A DNA stretch of 64,000 bases from NCBI RefSeq assembly GCF_900091315.1, contig NZ_FLSP01000004.1:1-64000 (forward strand). Reading direction: 5' to 3'. Both the position numbers and the translations under genes were made by a program. This DNA comes from Streptomyces sp. DI166 (GTDB lineage: Bacteria > Actinomycetota > Actinomycetes > Streptomycetales > Streptomycetaceae). The notes beneath the pieces were generated by a model. That model did not search any database. It was not told the DNA's origin and saw only the letters and a list, made by a program, of their open reading frames with translations. Shown piece by piece: positions 27,456-36,958 of the stretch; position 1 is the first letter of the stretch, and every line of letters starts with the position of its first letter.

Positions 27456-28475
27456 TCAAGCCTTCACCAGCCCCTGCTGCGCGGCCCCGCCGAGGGCCAG
27501 GTACACGTCCTCCAGGCTGGGCGTGGCGAGGGTGAAGTCGTCGAGGGCGGCGAAGGCGGCCCCGCCGGTGACGGTGGCGACGACGGCGCGGGCCTCGTCG
27601 GGGGCGAGCCGCAGGGTCCAGCGGCGGCCGGACTCCACGACCCGGTCCTGGAGCGCGGCCACCTCGGGCACGTGCAGGGGCGCGGCCTCCCGCCACACCA
27701 GGTCGACCCGGACCTCCCCGGCGACCTGTTCCTTGAGCCCGCCGGGCGTGTCGCAGGCGATGACGCGTCCCCGGTCGAGGACGGCGACCCGGTCGAGGAC
27801 GGTCTCGGCCTCGATGACGTTGTGGGTGACGAGCAGGACGGTCGTTCCGTGCTCGGCGCGGCGCCGGTCGACGGCGGACCAGACGGCGCGCCGGGCGACG
27901 GGGTCCATGCCGGTGGTGGGTTCGTCGAGCACCAGCAGCGGCCGGGGCCCGACGAGGGCGGTGGCGAAGCAGGCGAGTCTGCGCTGGCCGCCGGAGAGCT
28001 TCTTCAGCGGGCGTCCGGCGAGCTGGGTCAGGCCCAGTTCCTCCAGCACGGCGTCCCGCTCGGCCCGCGCGGTGTGCACGTCGAGGCCGCGCAGCCGTCC
28101 GGTGGTCTCGGCGGCGAGGGAGACGGTCAGCTCGTCGAGGGCGGAGGACTCCTGGCCGAGGTAGGCGAGGATGCGCGCGGCCCGCTCGGGGTGGCGCACG
28201 ATGTCGTGGCCGAGGATCTCCACGCTGCCCCGGTCGGGGCGCATCAGCCCGGTGAGCTGCCGTACCAGGGTGGTCTTGCCGGCGCCGTTCGGGCCGAGCA
28301 GTCCGAAGATCTCACCGCGCCGGATGTCCAGCCGTACGTCGTCGGTGGCCCGCACCTCGGGGGTGCCGGGGGCGCCGCGCCGTCCGCGTACCGCCGGATA
28401 GGTCTTGGTCAGTCCGCGCACGGCGCACACGACGTCCCCGGGGGGCCGAAGTGCCTGTGCCGCGCGCGTACTCAC
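27456..28475 (-). CDS. ABC transporter ATP-binding protein
   Basis: 339 aa. Walker A GPNGAGKTTLV, signature LSGGQRRLACF, Walker B LLVLDEPTTGMDP and H-loop LLVTHN are all present. The C-terminal extension (DLVWREAAPLHVPE to the end) resembles DrrA-type exporters. GTG 28475 has no Shine-Dalgarno; TAGTCT about 9 nt upstream suggests a short or absent leader. The frame extends further upstream without coding signs, so the start is moderately certain. Confidence 0.88.
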   Translation of the reverse strand: MSTRAAQALRPPGDVVCAVRGLTKTYPAVRGRRGAPGTPEVRATDDVRLDIRRGEIFGLLGPNGAGKTTLVRQLTGLMRPDRGSVEILGHDIVRHPERAARILAYLGQESSALDELTVSLAAETTGRLRGLDVHTARAERDAVLEELGLTQLAGRPLKKLSGGQRRLACFATALVGPRPLLVLDEPTTGMDPVARRAVWSAVDRRRAEHGTTVLLVTHNVIEAETVLDRVAVLDRGRVIACDTPGGLKEQVAGEVRVDLVWREAAPLHVPEVAALQDRVVESGRRWTLRLAPDEARAVVATVTGGAAFAALDDFTLATPSLEDVYLALGGAAQQGLVKA

Positions 28476-28536
28476 AAGGGATGAGACTACGGGGTCGGCG
28501 CGCTCGGCTCGTCCTTGGGGCGGCGTATGTGCCGTT

Positions 28537-29760
28537 TCACTCCCCCGCCGGGGCGTGTTCGGTGGCGGTGCGCACATCGATCTCGCGCCAGAATCCGGCC
28601 CGGATCGCGTACCGGTCGTGCTCGTCGATCTGGTCGTCCTTGTGGGCGAGCAGCCCGAAGCGGGCGGCGTAGCGCAGCAGCTCGCCGTCGATGCGGTGCG
28701 GGATGCGCGGGTACATGCCGGACAGCCGCTGGAGGTGGCTCTGGTCGCCGAGCCGCTCCACCCAGCGCCGCGCGAAGACCTGTCCGACCTCGTAGGGGTC
28801 GCCGCCGACGGTGGTGATGTCCTCCTCGCGGTCGGCCCAGCGCTGCTCGGCCGTGGTGAGCTGGGCCAGGGTGGGCATGGAGGCGATCTCGGGCGGTTCG
28901 GCGGCGGTGCCGGGCCGGTCCACCCACCCCTTGTCGGAGGACCAGCGCAGGGTCGCGGCCGGCTGCGGGGCGGGCGCGGTGCCGGGGGCGCGCAGGGCGG
29001 CGAGGTCCTTGGGGGTGGGGACGCCCTTGGGGGCGGGGACGCGTTCCTGGGCGCCGTTCCCGGTCGCGGCGGCCGGGGCGCGGTGGGGGCGCTCCTCGGT
29101 GGGCCGCTCGGCGGCGGTGAGCGCGGAGTCGGGCAGGGGGGCGGAGAGGATCGCGGCGATCTCGGGCCGGGGGGCGGGCGGCGGCGCGCAGATACCGCCG
29201 AGCTCCTTGGCGCGTACGGCCTTGGTGATCCACGTACGGTCCAGCACGCGCCGTTCGTCGGCCTCGGCGACCAGGTCCTCGGACTGGTTGTAGTCGCCGT
29301 CCGCGGCCTGCACGGCCCACAGGTGGACGGCGACCCCGTGTTCCTTGGCGGCCATCATCCCGGGCAGCAGATCGCCGTCCCCGGTGACCAGCACGATGTC
29401 GGAGCAGGCGCGGTTGCGGGCCAGCTCGGTCAGCTCGGCGTGCATCGCGGCGTCCACGCCCTTCTGGGCCCAGCGTCCGTCGCTGCGGGTCAGTGCGCCG
29501 AGCCGCACGGTGACCCGGGGCATCACACGCAGTCGGCGGTGCTCGGGCTGCGGGACCCGGTCGGGGGCGCCGTCGAACCAGTAGATGCGCAGCAGTGGCC
29601 GTTCGGTATCGGATTCGGCGCGCTCGCGCAGGCCCTGGATGAGGGCCGTGTGATCGACGGTGATCCGGGAGCGGGACGGCTCCCCGGCGAGGAGTGAGGC
29701 GGCGGCCCCCAGCAGATACCCGGCGTCCACCAGGACGATGCAGCGGTCCACGCGATCCAC
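28537..29760 (-). CDS. NYN domain (PIN-like nuclease) protein
   Basis: 407 aa. The N-terminal NYN domain has acidic motifs CIVLVDAGYLLG and SDIVLVTGDGDLLPGM plus QKGVDAAMHAELTELA, typical of PIN-like RNases. A Pro/Ala-rich linker of about 110 residues follows, then a C-terminal domain of about 110 residues (GQVFARRWVERLGDQSHL, HRIDGELLRYAARFGLL) that may be a winged-helix-type nucleic-acid-binding region (inference). ATG 29760. The target is unknown; an RNA-processing role is most likely. Confidence 0.83.
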   Translation of the reverse strand: MDRVDRCIVLVDAGYLLGAAASLLAGEPSRSRITVDHTALIQGLRERAESDTERPLLRIYWFDGAPDRVPQPEHRRLRVMPRVTVRLGALTRSDGRWAQKGVDAAMHAELTELARNRACSDIVLVTGDGDLLPGMMAAKEHGVAVHLWAVQAADGDYNQSEDLVAEADERRVLDRTWITKAVRAKELGGICAPPPAPRPEIAAILSAPLPDSALTAAERPTEERPHRAPAAATGNGAQERVPAPKGVPTPKDLAALRAPGTAPAPQPAATLRWSSDKGWVDRPGTAAEPPEIASMPTLAQLTTAEQRWADREEDITTVGGDPYEVGQVFARRWVERLGDQSHLQRLSGMYPRIPHRIDGELLRYAARFGLLAHKDDQIDEHDRYAIRAGFWREIDVRTATEHAPAGE

Positions 29761-29974
29761 CCTCTTTCCGGGAGGTTTGCTTCGGGCTTCCTTCGAGTCT
29801 GCCCGACCGCGCGAAGGTTAACGGCCGGAACTCGATCTTCGGCGTGGCGTTTCGGGGTGAGCGGCTCGAACGAGCGCCGTCACGCACGGTAGTTTTCCGA
29901 AATGCGCTCCTTATCAGCCTATGTGAGTCTGGTCGCGGCCCTGGCCCCTAGATCCCCCACAGGAGGCAGTCACC

Positions 29975-30139
29975 ATGGCCAAGAACAAGAACCGTGACCG
30001 AAAGCAGCCCCAGTCCGAGCGCGGACAGCAGCAGGCCCAGCAGTCCTCGATGGAGGCTCAGGTCGAGCAGCGCATGTCCCAGGTGACGCCGAGCGACATC
30101 GCGCGCAAGGGCAAGCAGAAGAGGTTCGGTCACAACTGA
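29975..30139 (+). CDS. Conserved-looking 54-aa basic/Gln-rich protein
   Basis: ATG 29975 with AGGAGG at 29961-29966, an ideal Shine-Dalgarno. The peptide begins MAKNKNRDRKQPQSERG, is rich in Lys, Arg and Gln and lacks hydrophobic segments, ending KGKQKRFGHN. It is probably cytosolic and nucleic-acid- or ribosome-associated (inference); I do not recognise a named family. It is divergent from the NYN gene and converges on dnaE over a terminator. The 213 bp upstream hold both divergent promoters, with no convincing boxes identified. Confidence 0.8.
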   Translation: MAKNKNRDRKQPQSERGQQQAQQSSMEAQVEQRMSQVTPSDIARKGKQKRFGHN

Positions 30140-30176
30140 CATCTTCATATGGGGCGTTGAAGCCCAGGCACATGAC

Positions 30177-30209
30177 GAGGGGCGCACCCGGCACACCGGT
30201 GCGCCCCTC
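30177..30209. terminator. Bidirectional terminator before dnaE 3' end
   Basis: A perfect 12-bp stem (30177-30188 with 30198-30209) with a 9-nt loop between converging genes. Confidence 0.87.
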
Positions 30210-30226
30210 TCGCGTGTTCCGCGGTC

Positions 30227-33200
30227 TCAGCCCGCCAGGCAGGACGGTCCGAGCAGTACCTTGAGGTCGCCGAAGAGCGCCGGGTCCGGCTTGACGCGGT
30301 GCCGGTCCAGGCGGAGCACGGTCGTCCTGGTGGGGCCCTGGAGCTTGATGCGGACCTCGCTGTCGCCCTTGTGGTGGCTGAGGATCTCGCCGAGGCGGCT
30401 GACCATCGGCGGGGTCACCTTGACCGCGGGGATGGTGAGGACGACCGGCGCGTTGGTGCCCGCGTTGGACAGGTCCGGGACCATCAGCTCCATGGCGACC
30501 AGCCGGGGGATGTCCTCGCGCTTGTCGAGGCGGCCCTTGACGAAGACCACGGCGTCCTCCACGAGCTGGGTGGAGACGAGCTGGTAGGTCGCCGGGAAGA
30601 ACATGCACTCGATGGAACCGGCCAGGTCCTCGACGGTGGCGATGGCCCAGGCGTTGCCCTGCTTGGTCATCTTGCGCTGCAGGCCGGAGATGATGCCGCC
30701 GATGGTGACGACCGCGCCGTCGCCGAAGTCGCCGCCGGTGAGCTGGGCGATGCCCGCGTCCGCCTTGTCCGACAGCACGTGCTCCAGACCGAAGAGCGGG
30801 TGGTCGGAGACGTACAGACCGAGCATCTCCCGCTCCTGAGCGAGCAGATAGGTCTTCTCCCACTCCTCGGTGGTGAACTCCACGTCCAGGCCGAAGCCGG
30901 GCTCGTTGGTCTCCTCCTCGCCCATGCCGCCGAAGAGGTCGAACTGGCCCTCGGCCTCCTTGCGCTTGACCGCGACCACGTTGTCGATCATCGGTTCGTA
31001 CTGCGCGGTGAGGCCCTTGCGGGTGTGGCCCAGGGTGTCGAAGGCGCCCGCCTTGATCAGCGACTCGGTGGTGCGCTTGTTGCAGGCGGTGGCGTCGATC
31101 TTGTCCAGGTAGTCGGGGAAGGAGATGAACTTCCCCTTGGCCTTGCGCGCGTTGATGATCGACTCGACGACGCCGGTGCCGACGTTGCGCACGGCCTCCA
31201 GGCCGAACAGGATCACGTCGTCGCCCTGGGCGGCGAAGTTGTGCACCGACTCGTTCACGTTGGGCGGCAGCACCTTGATGCCCATGCGGCGGCACTCGTT
31301 GAGGTAGACCGCCGACTTGTCCTTGTCGTCCTTGACGGAGGTCAGCAGCGCCGCCATGTACTCGGCGGGGTGGTTGGCCTTGAGGTAGGCCGTCCAGTAC
31401 GAGACCAGTCCGTACGCGGCCGAGTGGGCCTTGTTGAAGGCGTAGCCGGCGAACGGCACCAGCACGTCCCACAGGGCCTGGATGGCCTCGTCGCTGTAGC
31501 CGTTCTTGCGGGCGCCCGCCTGGAAGATGGTGAAGTTCTTCGCCAGTTCGTCGGGCTTCTTCTTGCCCATCACGCGGCGCAGGATGTCGGCCTCGCCGAG
31601 CGAGTACCCGGCGATGATCTGGGCGGCCTTCTGCACCTGCTCCTGGTAGACGATCAGGCCGTAGGTGACGTCCAGGACCTCCCTGAGCGGCTCCTCCAGC
31701 TCCGGGTGGATCGGCGTGATCTCCTGCTGCTTGTTCTTGCGCAGCGCGTAGTTGGTGTGGGAGTTCATGCCCATCGGGCCCGGCCGGTACAGGGCCGACA
31801 CGGCGGAGATGTCCTCGAAGTTGTCGGGCTTCATCAGGCGCAGCAGGGAGCGCATGGGGCCGCCGTCGAACTGGAAGACGCCGAGGGTGTCGCCGCGCTG
31901 GAGGAGTTCGAAGGTCGTCGGGTCGTCCAGCGGGAGGCTGAGGAGATCGATGTCGATCCCCTTGTTGGACTTCACCATCTTCACGGCGTCGTCCATGATC
32001 GTCAGGTTGCGCAGGCCGAGGAAGTCCATCTTCAGCAGGCCGAGCGACTCACAGCTCGGGTAGTCCCACTGGGTGATGGTCACGCCGTCGGTGTGCCTGA
32101 CCCAGACCGGGACGTGCTCGGTGATGGTCTCGCTGGACATGATCACGCCAGCCGCGTGCACACCCATCTGCCGGACCAGGCCCTCGACGCCCTTGGCGGT
32201 GTCGATGACCTTCTTCACGTCCGGTTCGTTCTCGTACATCGCCCGGACCTCGCCCGCCTCGGAGTAGCGGGGGTGGCTGGGGTCGGTGATGCCGGACAGC
32301 GGGATGCCCTTGCCGAGGACGTCGGCGGGCATGGCCTTGGTGATGCGGTCGCCCATCGCGTACGGGTAGCCCAGCACGCGCGCGGAGTCCTTGATGGCGT
32401 TCTTGGCCTTGATGGTGCCGTAGGTGCCGATCATGGCGACCTTGTCGGCGCCGTATTTCTCCGTCACGTACCTGATCACCTCGACGCGCCTGCGCTCGTC
32501 GAAGTCGATGTCGACGTCGGGCATGGAGATGCGCTCGGGGTTGAGGAACCGCTCGAAGATCAGACCGTGCGGGATCGGGTCGAGGTCGGTGATGCCCATG
32601 GCGTACGCGACGATCGAGCCGGCCGCGGAGCCTCGGCCGGGGCCGACGGCGATGCCGTTGTTCTTGGCCCACATGATGAAGTCGGCGACGACGAGGAAGT
32701 AGCCGGGGAAGCCCATCGAGATGATGACGTCCATCTCGTAGTCGGCCTGCTTCTGGCGGTCCTCGGGGATGCCGCCCGGGTAGCGGCGCTCCATGCCGCG
32801 GCGGACCTCCTCCTTGAACCAGGTGACCTCGGTGTAACCCTCGGGGATGTCGAACTTGGGCATGAGGTCGCGCTTTTCGAACATGCCGTCGGTGTCGACC
32901 ATCTCGGCGACCAGCAGGGTGTTGGCGCAGCCCTCCTGCCAGGCGTCCGAGGAGTCGATGGCGTACATCTCGTCCGTGGACTTCAGGTAGTAGCCGGTGC
33001 CGTCGAACTTGAAGCGGTCCGGGTCGGAGAGGTTCTTGCCGGTCTGGATGCACAGCAGCGCGTCGTGGGCGCCCGCCTCGTGCGCGTACGTGTAGTGCGA
33101 GTCGTTGGTGACCAGGGGCGGGATGCCGAGCTTCCTGCCGATCTCCAGCAGGCCGTCGCGGACCCGGTGCTCGATGTCGATGCCGTGGTCCATCAGCTCC

Positions 33201-33766
33201 AGGAAGTACCGGTCCTTGCCGAAGATGTCCTGGTAGTCGGCGGCGGCCTTGAGCGCCTCGTCGAACTGGCCGAGGCGCAGCCGGGTCTGGACCTCGCCGG
33301 AGGGGCAGCCGGTGGAGGCGACGATCCCCTCGGACCACTGGGAGATGGTCTCCTTGTCCATCCGGGGCCACTTCTGCAGCCAGCCCTCGGCGTAGGCGTC
33401 GGAGGACAGGCGGAAGAGGTTGTGCAGCCCCGTGCTGCTCACCGCCCACATCGTCTTGTGGGTGTAACCACCGGAACCGGAGACGTCGTCGCGCTTCTGG
33501 TGCGGCTGGCCCCACTGGATCTTCCGCTTGTTCCGCCGGGACTCAGGGGCGACATACGCCTCGATCCCGATGATCGGGGTGATTCCGGCCTTCTTCGCGG
33601 AATGGAAGAAGTCGTACGCCCCGTGCAGGTTGCCGTGGTCGGACATGGCGATGTGCGTCATGCCCATCTCGTTGCAGGCGTTGAACATGTCCTTCAGCCG
33701 CGCGGCACCGTCCAGCAGCGAGTACTGGGTGTGGACGTGCAGGTGCGTGAACGGCGGCTTTGACAC
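30227..33766 (-). CDS. dnaE: DNA polymerase III alpha subunit
   Basis: 1179 aa, the replicative polymerase. The N-terminal PHP domain keeps apparently all metal ligands: HLHVHTQYSLLDG, MSDHGN, GIEAY, STGCPSGE and TNDSHYT. The palm carries the catalytic Asp motif PDVDIDFDE, and GPGRGSAAGS is the dNTP-binding loop. Helix-hairpin-helix and OB-fold regions follow. A complete PHP site in actinobacterial DnaE1 is known to give intrinsic 3'-5' proofreading, so that is expected here. GTG 33766 has TGGAGG about 7 nt upstream and gives the usual length. Confidence 0.97.
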   Translation of the reverse strand: MSKPPFTHLHVHTQYSLLDGAARLKDMFNACNEMGMTHIAMSDHGNLHGAYDFFHSAKKAGITPIIGIEAYVAPESRRNKRKIQWGQPHQKRDDVSGSGGYTHKTMWAVSSTGLHNLFRLSSDAYAEGWLQKWPRMDKETISQWSEGIVASTGCPSGEVQTRLRLGQFDEALKAAADYQDIFGKDRYFLELMDHGIDIEHRVRDGLLEIGRKLGIPPLVTNDSHYTYAHEAGAHDALLCIQTGKNLSDPDRFKFDGTGYYLKSTDEMYAIDSSDAWQEGCANTLLVAEMVDTDGMFEKRDLMPKFDIPEGYTEVTWFKEEVRRGMERRYPGGIPEDRQKQADYEMDVIISMGFPGYFLVVADFIMWAKNNGIAVGPGRGSAAGSIVAYAMGITDLDPIPHGLIFERFLNPERISMPDVDIDFDERRRVEVIRYVTEKYGADKVAMIGTYGTIKAKNAIKDSARVLGYPYAMGDRITKAMPADVLGKGIPLSGITDPSHPRYSEAGEVRAMYENEPDVKKVIDTAKGVEGLVRQMGVHAAGVIMSSETITEHVPVWVRHTDGVTITQWDYPSCESLGLLKMDFLGLRNLTIMDDAVKMVKSNKGIDIDLLSLPLDDPTTFELLQRGDTLGVFQFDGGPMRSLLRLMKPDNFEDISAVSALYRPGPMGMNSHTNYALRKNKQQEITPIHPELEEPLREVLDVTYGLIVYQEQVQKAAQIIAGYSLGEADILRRVMGKKKPDELAKNFTIFQAGARKNGYSDEAIQALWDVLVPFAGYAFNKAHSAAYGLVSYWTAYLKANHPAEYMAALLTSVKDDKDKSAVYLNECRRMGIKVLPPNVNESVHNFAAQGDDVILFGLEAVRNVGTGVVESIINARKAKGKFISFPDYLDKIDATACNKRTTESLIKAGAFDTLGHTRKGLTAQYEPMIDNVVAVKRKEAEGQFDLFGGMGEEETNEPGFGLDVEFTTEEWEKTYLLAQEREMLGLYVSDHPLFGLEHVLSDKADAGIAQLTGGDFGDGAVVTIGGIISGLQRKMTKQGNAWAIATVEDLAGSIECMFFPATYQLVSTQLVEDAVVFVKGRLDKREDIPRLVAMELMVPDLSNAGTNAPVVLTIPAVKVTPPMVSRLGEILSHHKGDSEVRIKLQGPTRTTVLRLDRHRVKPDPALFGDLKVLLGPSCLAG

Positions 33767-33786
33767 GGTCGGGCCTCCAGGGGGAA

Positions 33787-33792
33787 ACACTA
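33787..33792 (-). promoter_or_regulatory. Candidate -10 box (TAGTGT) of dnaE
   Basis: On the - strand TAGTGT lies about 20 nt upstream of GTG 33766. This would give a 5' leader just long enough for the TGGAGG ribosome site. No clear -35 was seen. Confidence 0.35.
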
Positions 33793-33937
33793 GGCGACGG
33801 ACAGGCGGACAGATCTGGGGTCAGCGTCGAAGTCTATGCCGCGGGACTGACACTCCGGGGGCACTCCCACGTACCTTCGTGCGTTGGGTACGGCAGAGAC
33901 GCTGTCGTACAGGCACCACACCAGGAGGCACCCAGCG

Positions 33938-35263
33938 ATGTCGGTCCCGAAGCTCAGCGACGAGCAGCGCGGCGAGGAGATCCTGGCCGTTTTCGACACC
34001 GCCTTCGGCGAGCTCCTGGCCGCCGACCCGGCCGCGTTCCGCGTGAAGTTCCGGAAGATGGCGGCCTCGGCGTTCGCGTTCTACCGCGGTACGGCGTGCC
34101 TCTTCTACCACGACCTCGACCCGGAGAAGCGAGGCGGCCCCTTCCTGGACGAGCGCACCTCTCGCGTGTGGATCCATGGCGACCTGCACGCGGAGAACTT
34201 CGGCACGTACATGGACTCCACCGGCCGTCTGATCTTCAACGTCAACGACTTCGACGAGGCCTACGTGGGCCCGTTCACCTGGGACCTCAAGCGCTTCGCC
34301 GCCTCCGTGGCGCTGATCGGGTACGCCAAGGCGCTCAGCGACGAGCAGATCACCGAGCTGGTGGAGATCTACGCCGCCGCCTACCGCGAGCGGATCCACG
34401 CGCTGGCGACCGGCGCCAAGAGCGACGAGGTGCCGCCCTTCACCCTGGACACCGCGACCGGCCCGCTGCTGGACGCGCTGCGCGACGCCCGCTCGCTGAC
34501 CCGGTTCGGGCTGCTGGACTCGATGACCGAGATCCGGGACTTCGAGCGCCGGTTCGCCCCGGGCGGCGGCTCGGTGGAGCTGGACGCGGCCACCCGCTAC
34601 AAGGTGCTGGCCGCCTTCGACGGCTATCTGGAGACGCTCCCGGAGTCCTCGCTGGCCCGCCCGGACTCCTACCGCGTGAAGGACGTCGTGGGCCGCCGCG
34701 GCATCGGCATCGGCTCGGCCGGGCTGCCCTCGTACAACATCCTGCTGGAGGGCAACAGCGACGCCCTGGAGAACGACGTCGTGATCTACATCAAGCAGGC
34801 CCAGACCCCGGCGGTCTCCCGGCACATCACCGACCCGGCGATCCGGGACTACTTCCAGCACGAGGGCCACCGCACGGTGATCTCCCAGCGCGCCCTCCAG
34901 GCGCACGCCGACCCCTGGCTGGGCTGGACCGAACTGGACGGCGCGGGCCAGCTGGTGGCGGAGGTCTCGCCGTACGCCGTGGACCTCGACTGGAGTGACA
35001 TAGACGACCCGGAGGAGATCGCGGCGGTGGTCGCCGACCTCGGCCGGGCCACGGCGGCGATGCACGCGGCGGCGGACGACACCTCCGGCGAGTCCCTGGT
35101 GCCGTTCTCCACCGAGCGGGCCATCGACGCGGCCCTCGCCGCCGACGAGGACGGCTTCGCCGACCTGCTGGTGGACTTCGCCCACGAGTACGGCGCACGC
35201 GCGCGTGCCGACCACCAGATCTTCCTGGACCTGTTCCGCAACGGCCGGATCCCCGGCCTGTGA
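33938..35263 (+). CDS. DUF2252 family protein with kinase-like motifs
   Basis: 441 aa. HGDLHAENFG and FNVNDFDEAYVGP mimic the catalytic HxD...N and DFD metal motifs of aminoglycoside-phosphotransferase/protein-kinase folds. The order of the rest, with YIKQAQTPA in the middle, fits DUF2252. It may phosphorylate a small molecule or be an inactive kinase-like protein (inference). ATG 33938 has GGAGG at 33924-33928; a longer frame from 33884 lacks one. It is divergent from dnaE. Confidence 0.85.
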   Translation: MSVPKLSDEQRGEEILAVFDTAFGELLAADPAAFRVKFRKMAASAFAFYRGTACLFYHDLDPEKRGGPFLDERTSRVWIHGDLHAENFGTYMDSTGRLIFNVNDFDEAYVGPFTWDLKRFAASVALIGYAKALSDEQITELVEIYAAAYRERIHALATGAKSDEVPPFTLDTATGPLLDALRDARSLTRFGLLDSMTEIRDFERRFAPGGGSVELDAATRYKVLAAFDGYLETLPESSLARPDSYRVKDVVGRRGIGIGSAGLPSYNILLEGNSDALENDVVIYIKQAQTPAVSRHITDPAIRDYFQHEGHRTVISQRALQAHADPWLGWTELDGAGQLVAEVSPYAVDLDWSDIDDPEEIAAVVADLGRATAAMHAAADDTSGESLVPFSTERAIDAALAADEDGFADLLVDFAHEYGARARADHQIFLDLFRNGRIPGL

Positions 35264-35337
35264 CCTGACCCCAGGAGGGCTCACAGGGACCCTTTAGGGA
35301 TCCCTTACAGCCGTCCGTGACACACTCTTGTCTCGCT

Positions 35338-36033
35338 ATGGACATATCAGGGACCCGGTTGCGCGTACTGCGCGCGGCGCTGTTCACGGCACTCGTCGTG
35401 ACGCTCAGCACCGCGTCGCACGTACTGCTGTCCCGGGTCCCGCTGCCGCTCAACACGGTCGCGCTGGTCGCCGCGGCCGTGTTCGCACTCGCCTACGCCC
35501 TCGCCGGGCGCGAGCGCGGCTTCGGGCGGATCGCGGCGCTGCTGATCCCGCTGGAGCTGGCCGCCGACACGGTCTTCACCACCGGCCAGCACGTCTGTTA
35601 CGGCCCCGCGGGCGGCCCGGTCGCGGGCCCGCTGCGCTCGGTCGGACTGGACGTGCTGTGCGGCGACGGCACCCGGGTCGGCACCGCGCTGACCGCGGTC
35701 ACCGAGAAGACCGGCACCGACCGGCTCGCCGCGCTGCTCGCCGACGCGGATCCGCGTACGGCCTGGCTGCTGCTGGCCACCCATGTCTCGGTCGGCCTGG
35801 TCGCCGCCGCCTGGCTGCGCCGCGGCGAGCGCGCGCTGGCGCAGCTGCTGCGGGCGGTCACGGCCACCACCTTCCGGCCGCTGCTGCTGGCGGTGGCCGC
35901 CGTGACGGTGCGGCCCGCCCGGTCCGCGCGCCGGCTCCCGCGCTTCGTGCGCCGCACCACCGCCGCCCGCGAGCGGCTCCTCGTGCACTCCCTGGGACGG
36001 CGTGGACCGCCCCACCGGGCCGCTCTCGTCTGA
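35338..36033 (+). CDS. Uncharacterised integral membrane protein
   Basis: 231 aa with about four helices (LRAALFTALVVTLSTASHVLL, VALVAAAVFALAYALA, IAALLIPLELAADTVF and TAWLLLATHVSVGLVAAAWL) and a long Arg-rich cytosolic C-terminus. A pair of Cys lies in the extracytosolic loop (HVCYGP and DVLCGDG). No family recognised. ATG 35338 has no Shine-Dalgarno and may be leaderless. GTG 35317 is an in-frame alternative. Confidence 0.65.
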   Translation: MDISGTRLRVLRAALFTALVVTLSTASHVLLSRVPLPLNTVALVAAAVFALAYALAGRERGFGRIAALLIPLELAADTVFTTGQHVCYGPAGGPVAGPLRSVGLDVLCGDGTRVGTALTAVTEKTGTDRLAALLADADPRTAWLLLATHVSVGLVAAAWLRRGERALAQLLRAVTATTFRPLLLAVAAVTVRPARSARRLPRFVRRTTAARERLLVHSLGRRGPPHRAALV

Positions 36034-36050
36034 GAGCCCCGGCGGCTCTC
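36032..36050 (+). terminator. Weak hairpin at the stop codon of the membrane protein gene
   Basis: A 7-bp stem (36032-36038 with 36044-36050), 5-nt loop, overlapping the TGA stop. Confidence 0.4.
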
Positions 36051-36128
36051 CCGCGAGAGCAACTAGCGGTCCACCCCAACACCTTCCGCACACCCGGTGT
36101 GTGCGCGTCCCCATGGAGAGAGACAGTC

Positions 36129-36929
36129 ATGAGCAAGCGGAACAGCCAGGCGGCGAAGTCGGCGGCACGCGAGCGGCTGCGCGCCGAGCGCGAGCGCGAG
36201 GCCAAGCGGGCCAAGGCCAAGCGGCAGGCCGTGGTGGCCCTTTCGGTGGTCGGCGTCCTGGCCGCGGCCGGCGGCATCGGCTACGCGGTCGTCCAGGCCA
36301 ACCAGCCCTCGGCCTGGGACGAGGCCGCCAAGGCCACGGTGGTCGCCCCCGCCAACGCCTCGGGCAAGAACGGCACCACCGTCACCATCGGCGAGTCCAA
36401 GTCCGACAACGTGGTCCACCTCTACGAGGACCCGCGCTGCCCGGGCTGCGCGGCCTTCGAGCAGAACGTGGGCGAGGCCGTCAACAAGGGCATGGAGGAC
36501 GGCGACTACAAGCTCACCTTCACCATCGGCACGTTCCTCGACGGCAACCTGGGCGGCGAGGGTTCGAAGAACGCGCTCAGCGCCCTCGGTGCCGCCCTGA
36601 ACGTGAGCCCCGAAGCGTTCCTCGACTACAAGGCGGCCCTGTACTCGACCGAGTACCACCCCGAGGAGTCCACGGACGAGTTCGCCAAGGACGACTACCT
36701 GATCAAGGTGGCCGACACGGTGGACGCCCTGAAGGGCAACAAGAAGTTCCAGAACGACGTGCGCGAGGGCACCTACGACGCCTGGGCGCTGAAGATGAGC
36801 GACACCTTCCAGAAGACCAAGGACGTCAAGTCGACCCCGACCCTCAAGATCAACAAAACGGTGATCGAGACTCCGAGCACGCCCGACGACTGGCAGAAGG
36901 CCCTCAAGGACGCGGGCGTCACCAAGTAG
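36129..36929 (+). CDS. Membrane-anchored DsbA-like thioredoxin-fold protein (CPGC)
   Basis: 266 aa with the same layout as the protein at 6983-7759: a basic Arg/Lys/Glu-rich cytosolic segment of 33 residues, a single helix (VVALSVVGVLAAAGGIGYAV) and an extracellular DsbA domain. The active site is PRCPGCAAF and the cis-Pro loop VKSTPTLKIN. A GGAGAGAG precedes the ATG. The 103 bp after it hold a dyad that may end this gene or control phoD. Confidence 0.87.
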   Translation: MSKRNSQAAKSAARERLRAEREREAKRAKAKRQAVVALSVVGVLAAAGGIGYAVVQANQPSAWDEAAKATVVAPANASGKNGTTVTIGESKSDNVVHLYEDPRCPGCAAFEQNVGEAVNKGMEDGDYKLTFTIGTFLDGNLGGEGSKNALSALGAALNVSPEAFLDYKAALYSTEYHPEESTDEFAKDDYLIKVADTVDALKGNKKFQNDVREGTYDAWALKMSDTFQKTKDVKSTPTLKINKTVIETPSTPDDWQKALKDAGVTK

Positions 36930-36958
36930 CCCTCGGCCTGAGGCCGGCCCGGGGCGAC

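Noticed and set aside
28476..28577. Upstream extension of the ABC ATPase frame
   Set aside because: Pro/Arg-rich residues overlapping the NYN gene; no family member has such an N-terminus.
30299..33763. An 1154-residue open frame on the + strand opposite dnaE
   Set aside because: Antisense shadow with Gly/Val/Asp/Leu/His-rich composition and no domain; dnaE is certain on the other strand.
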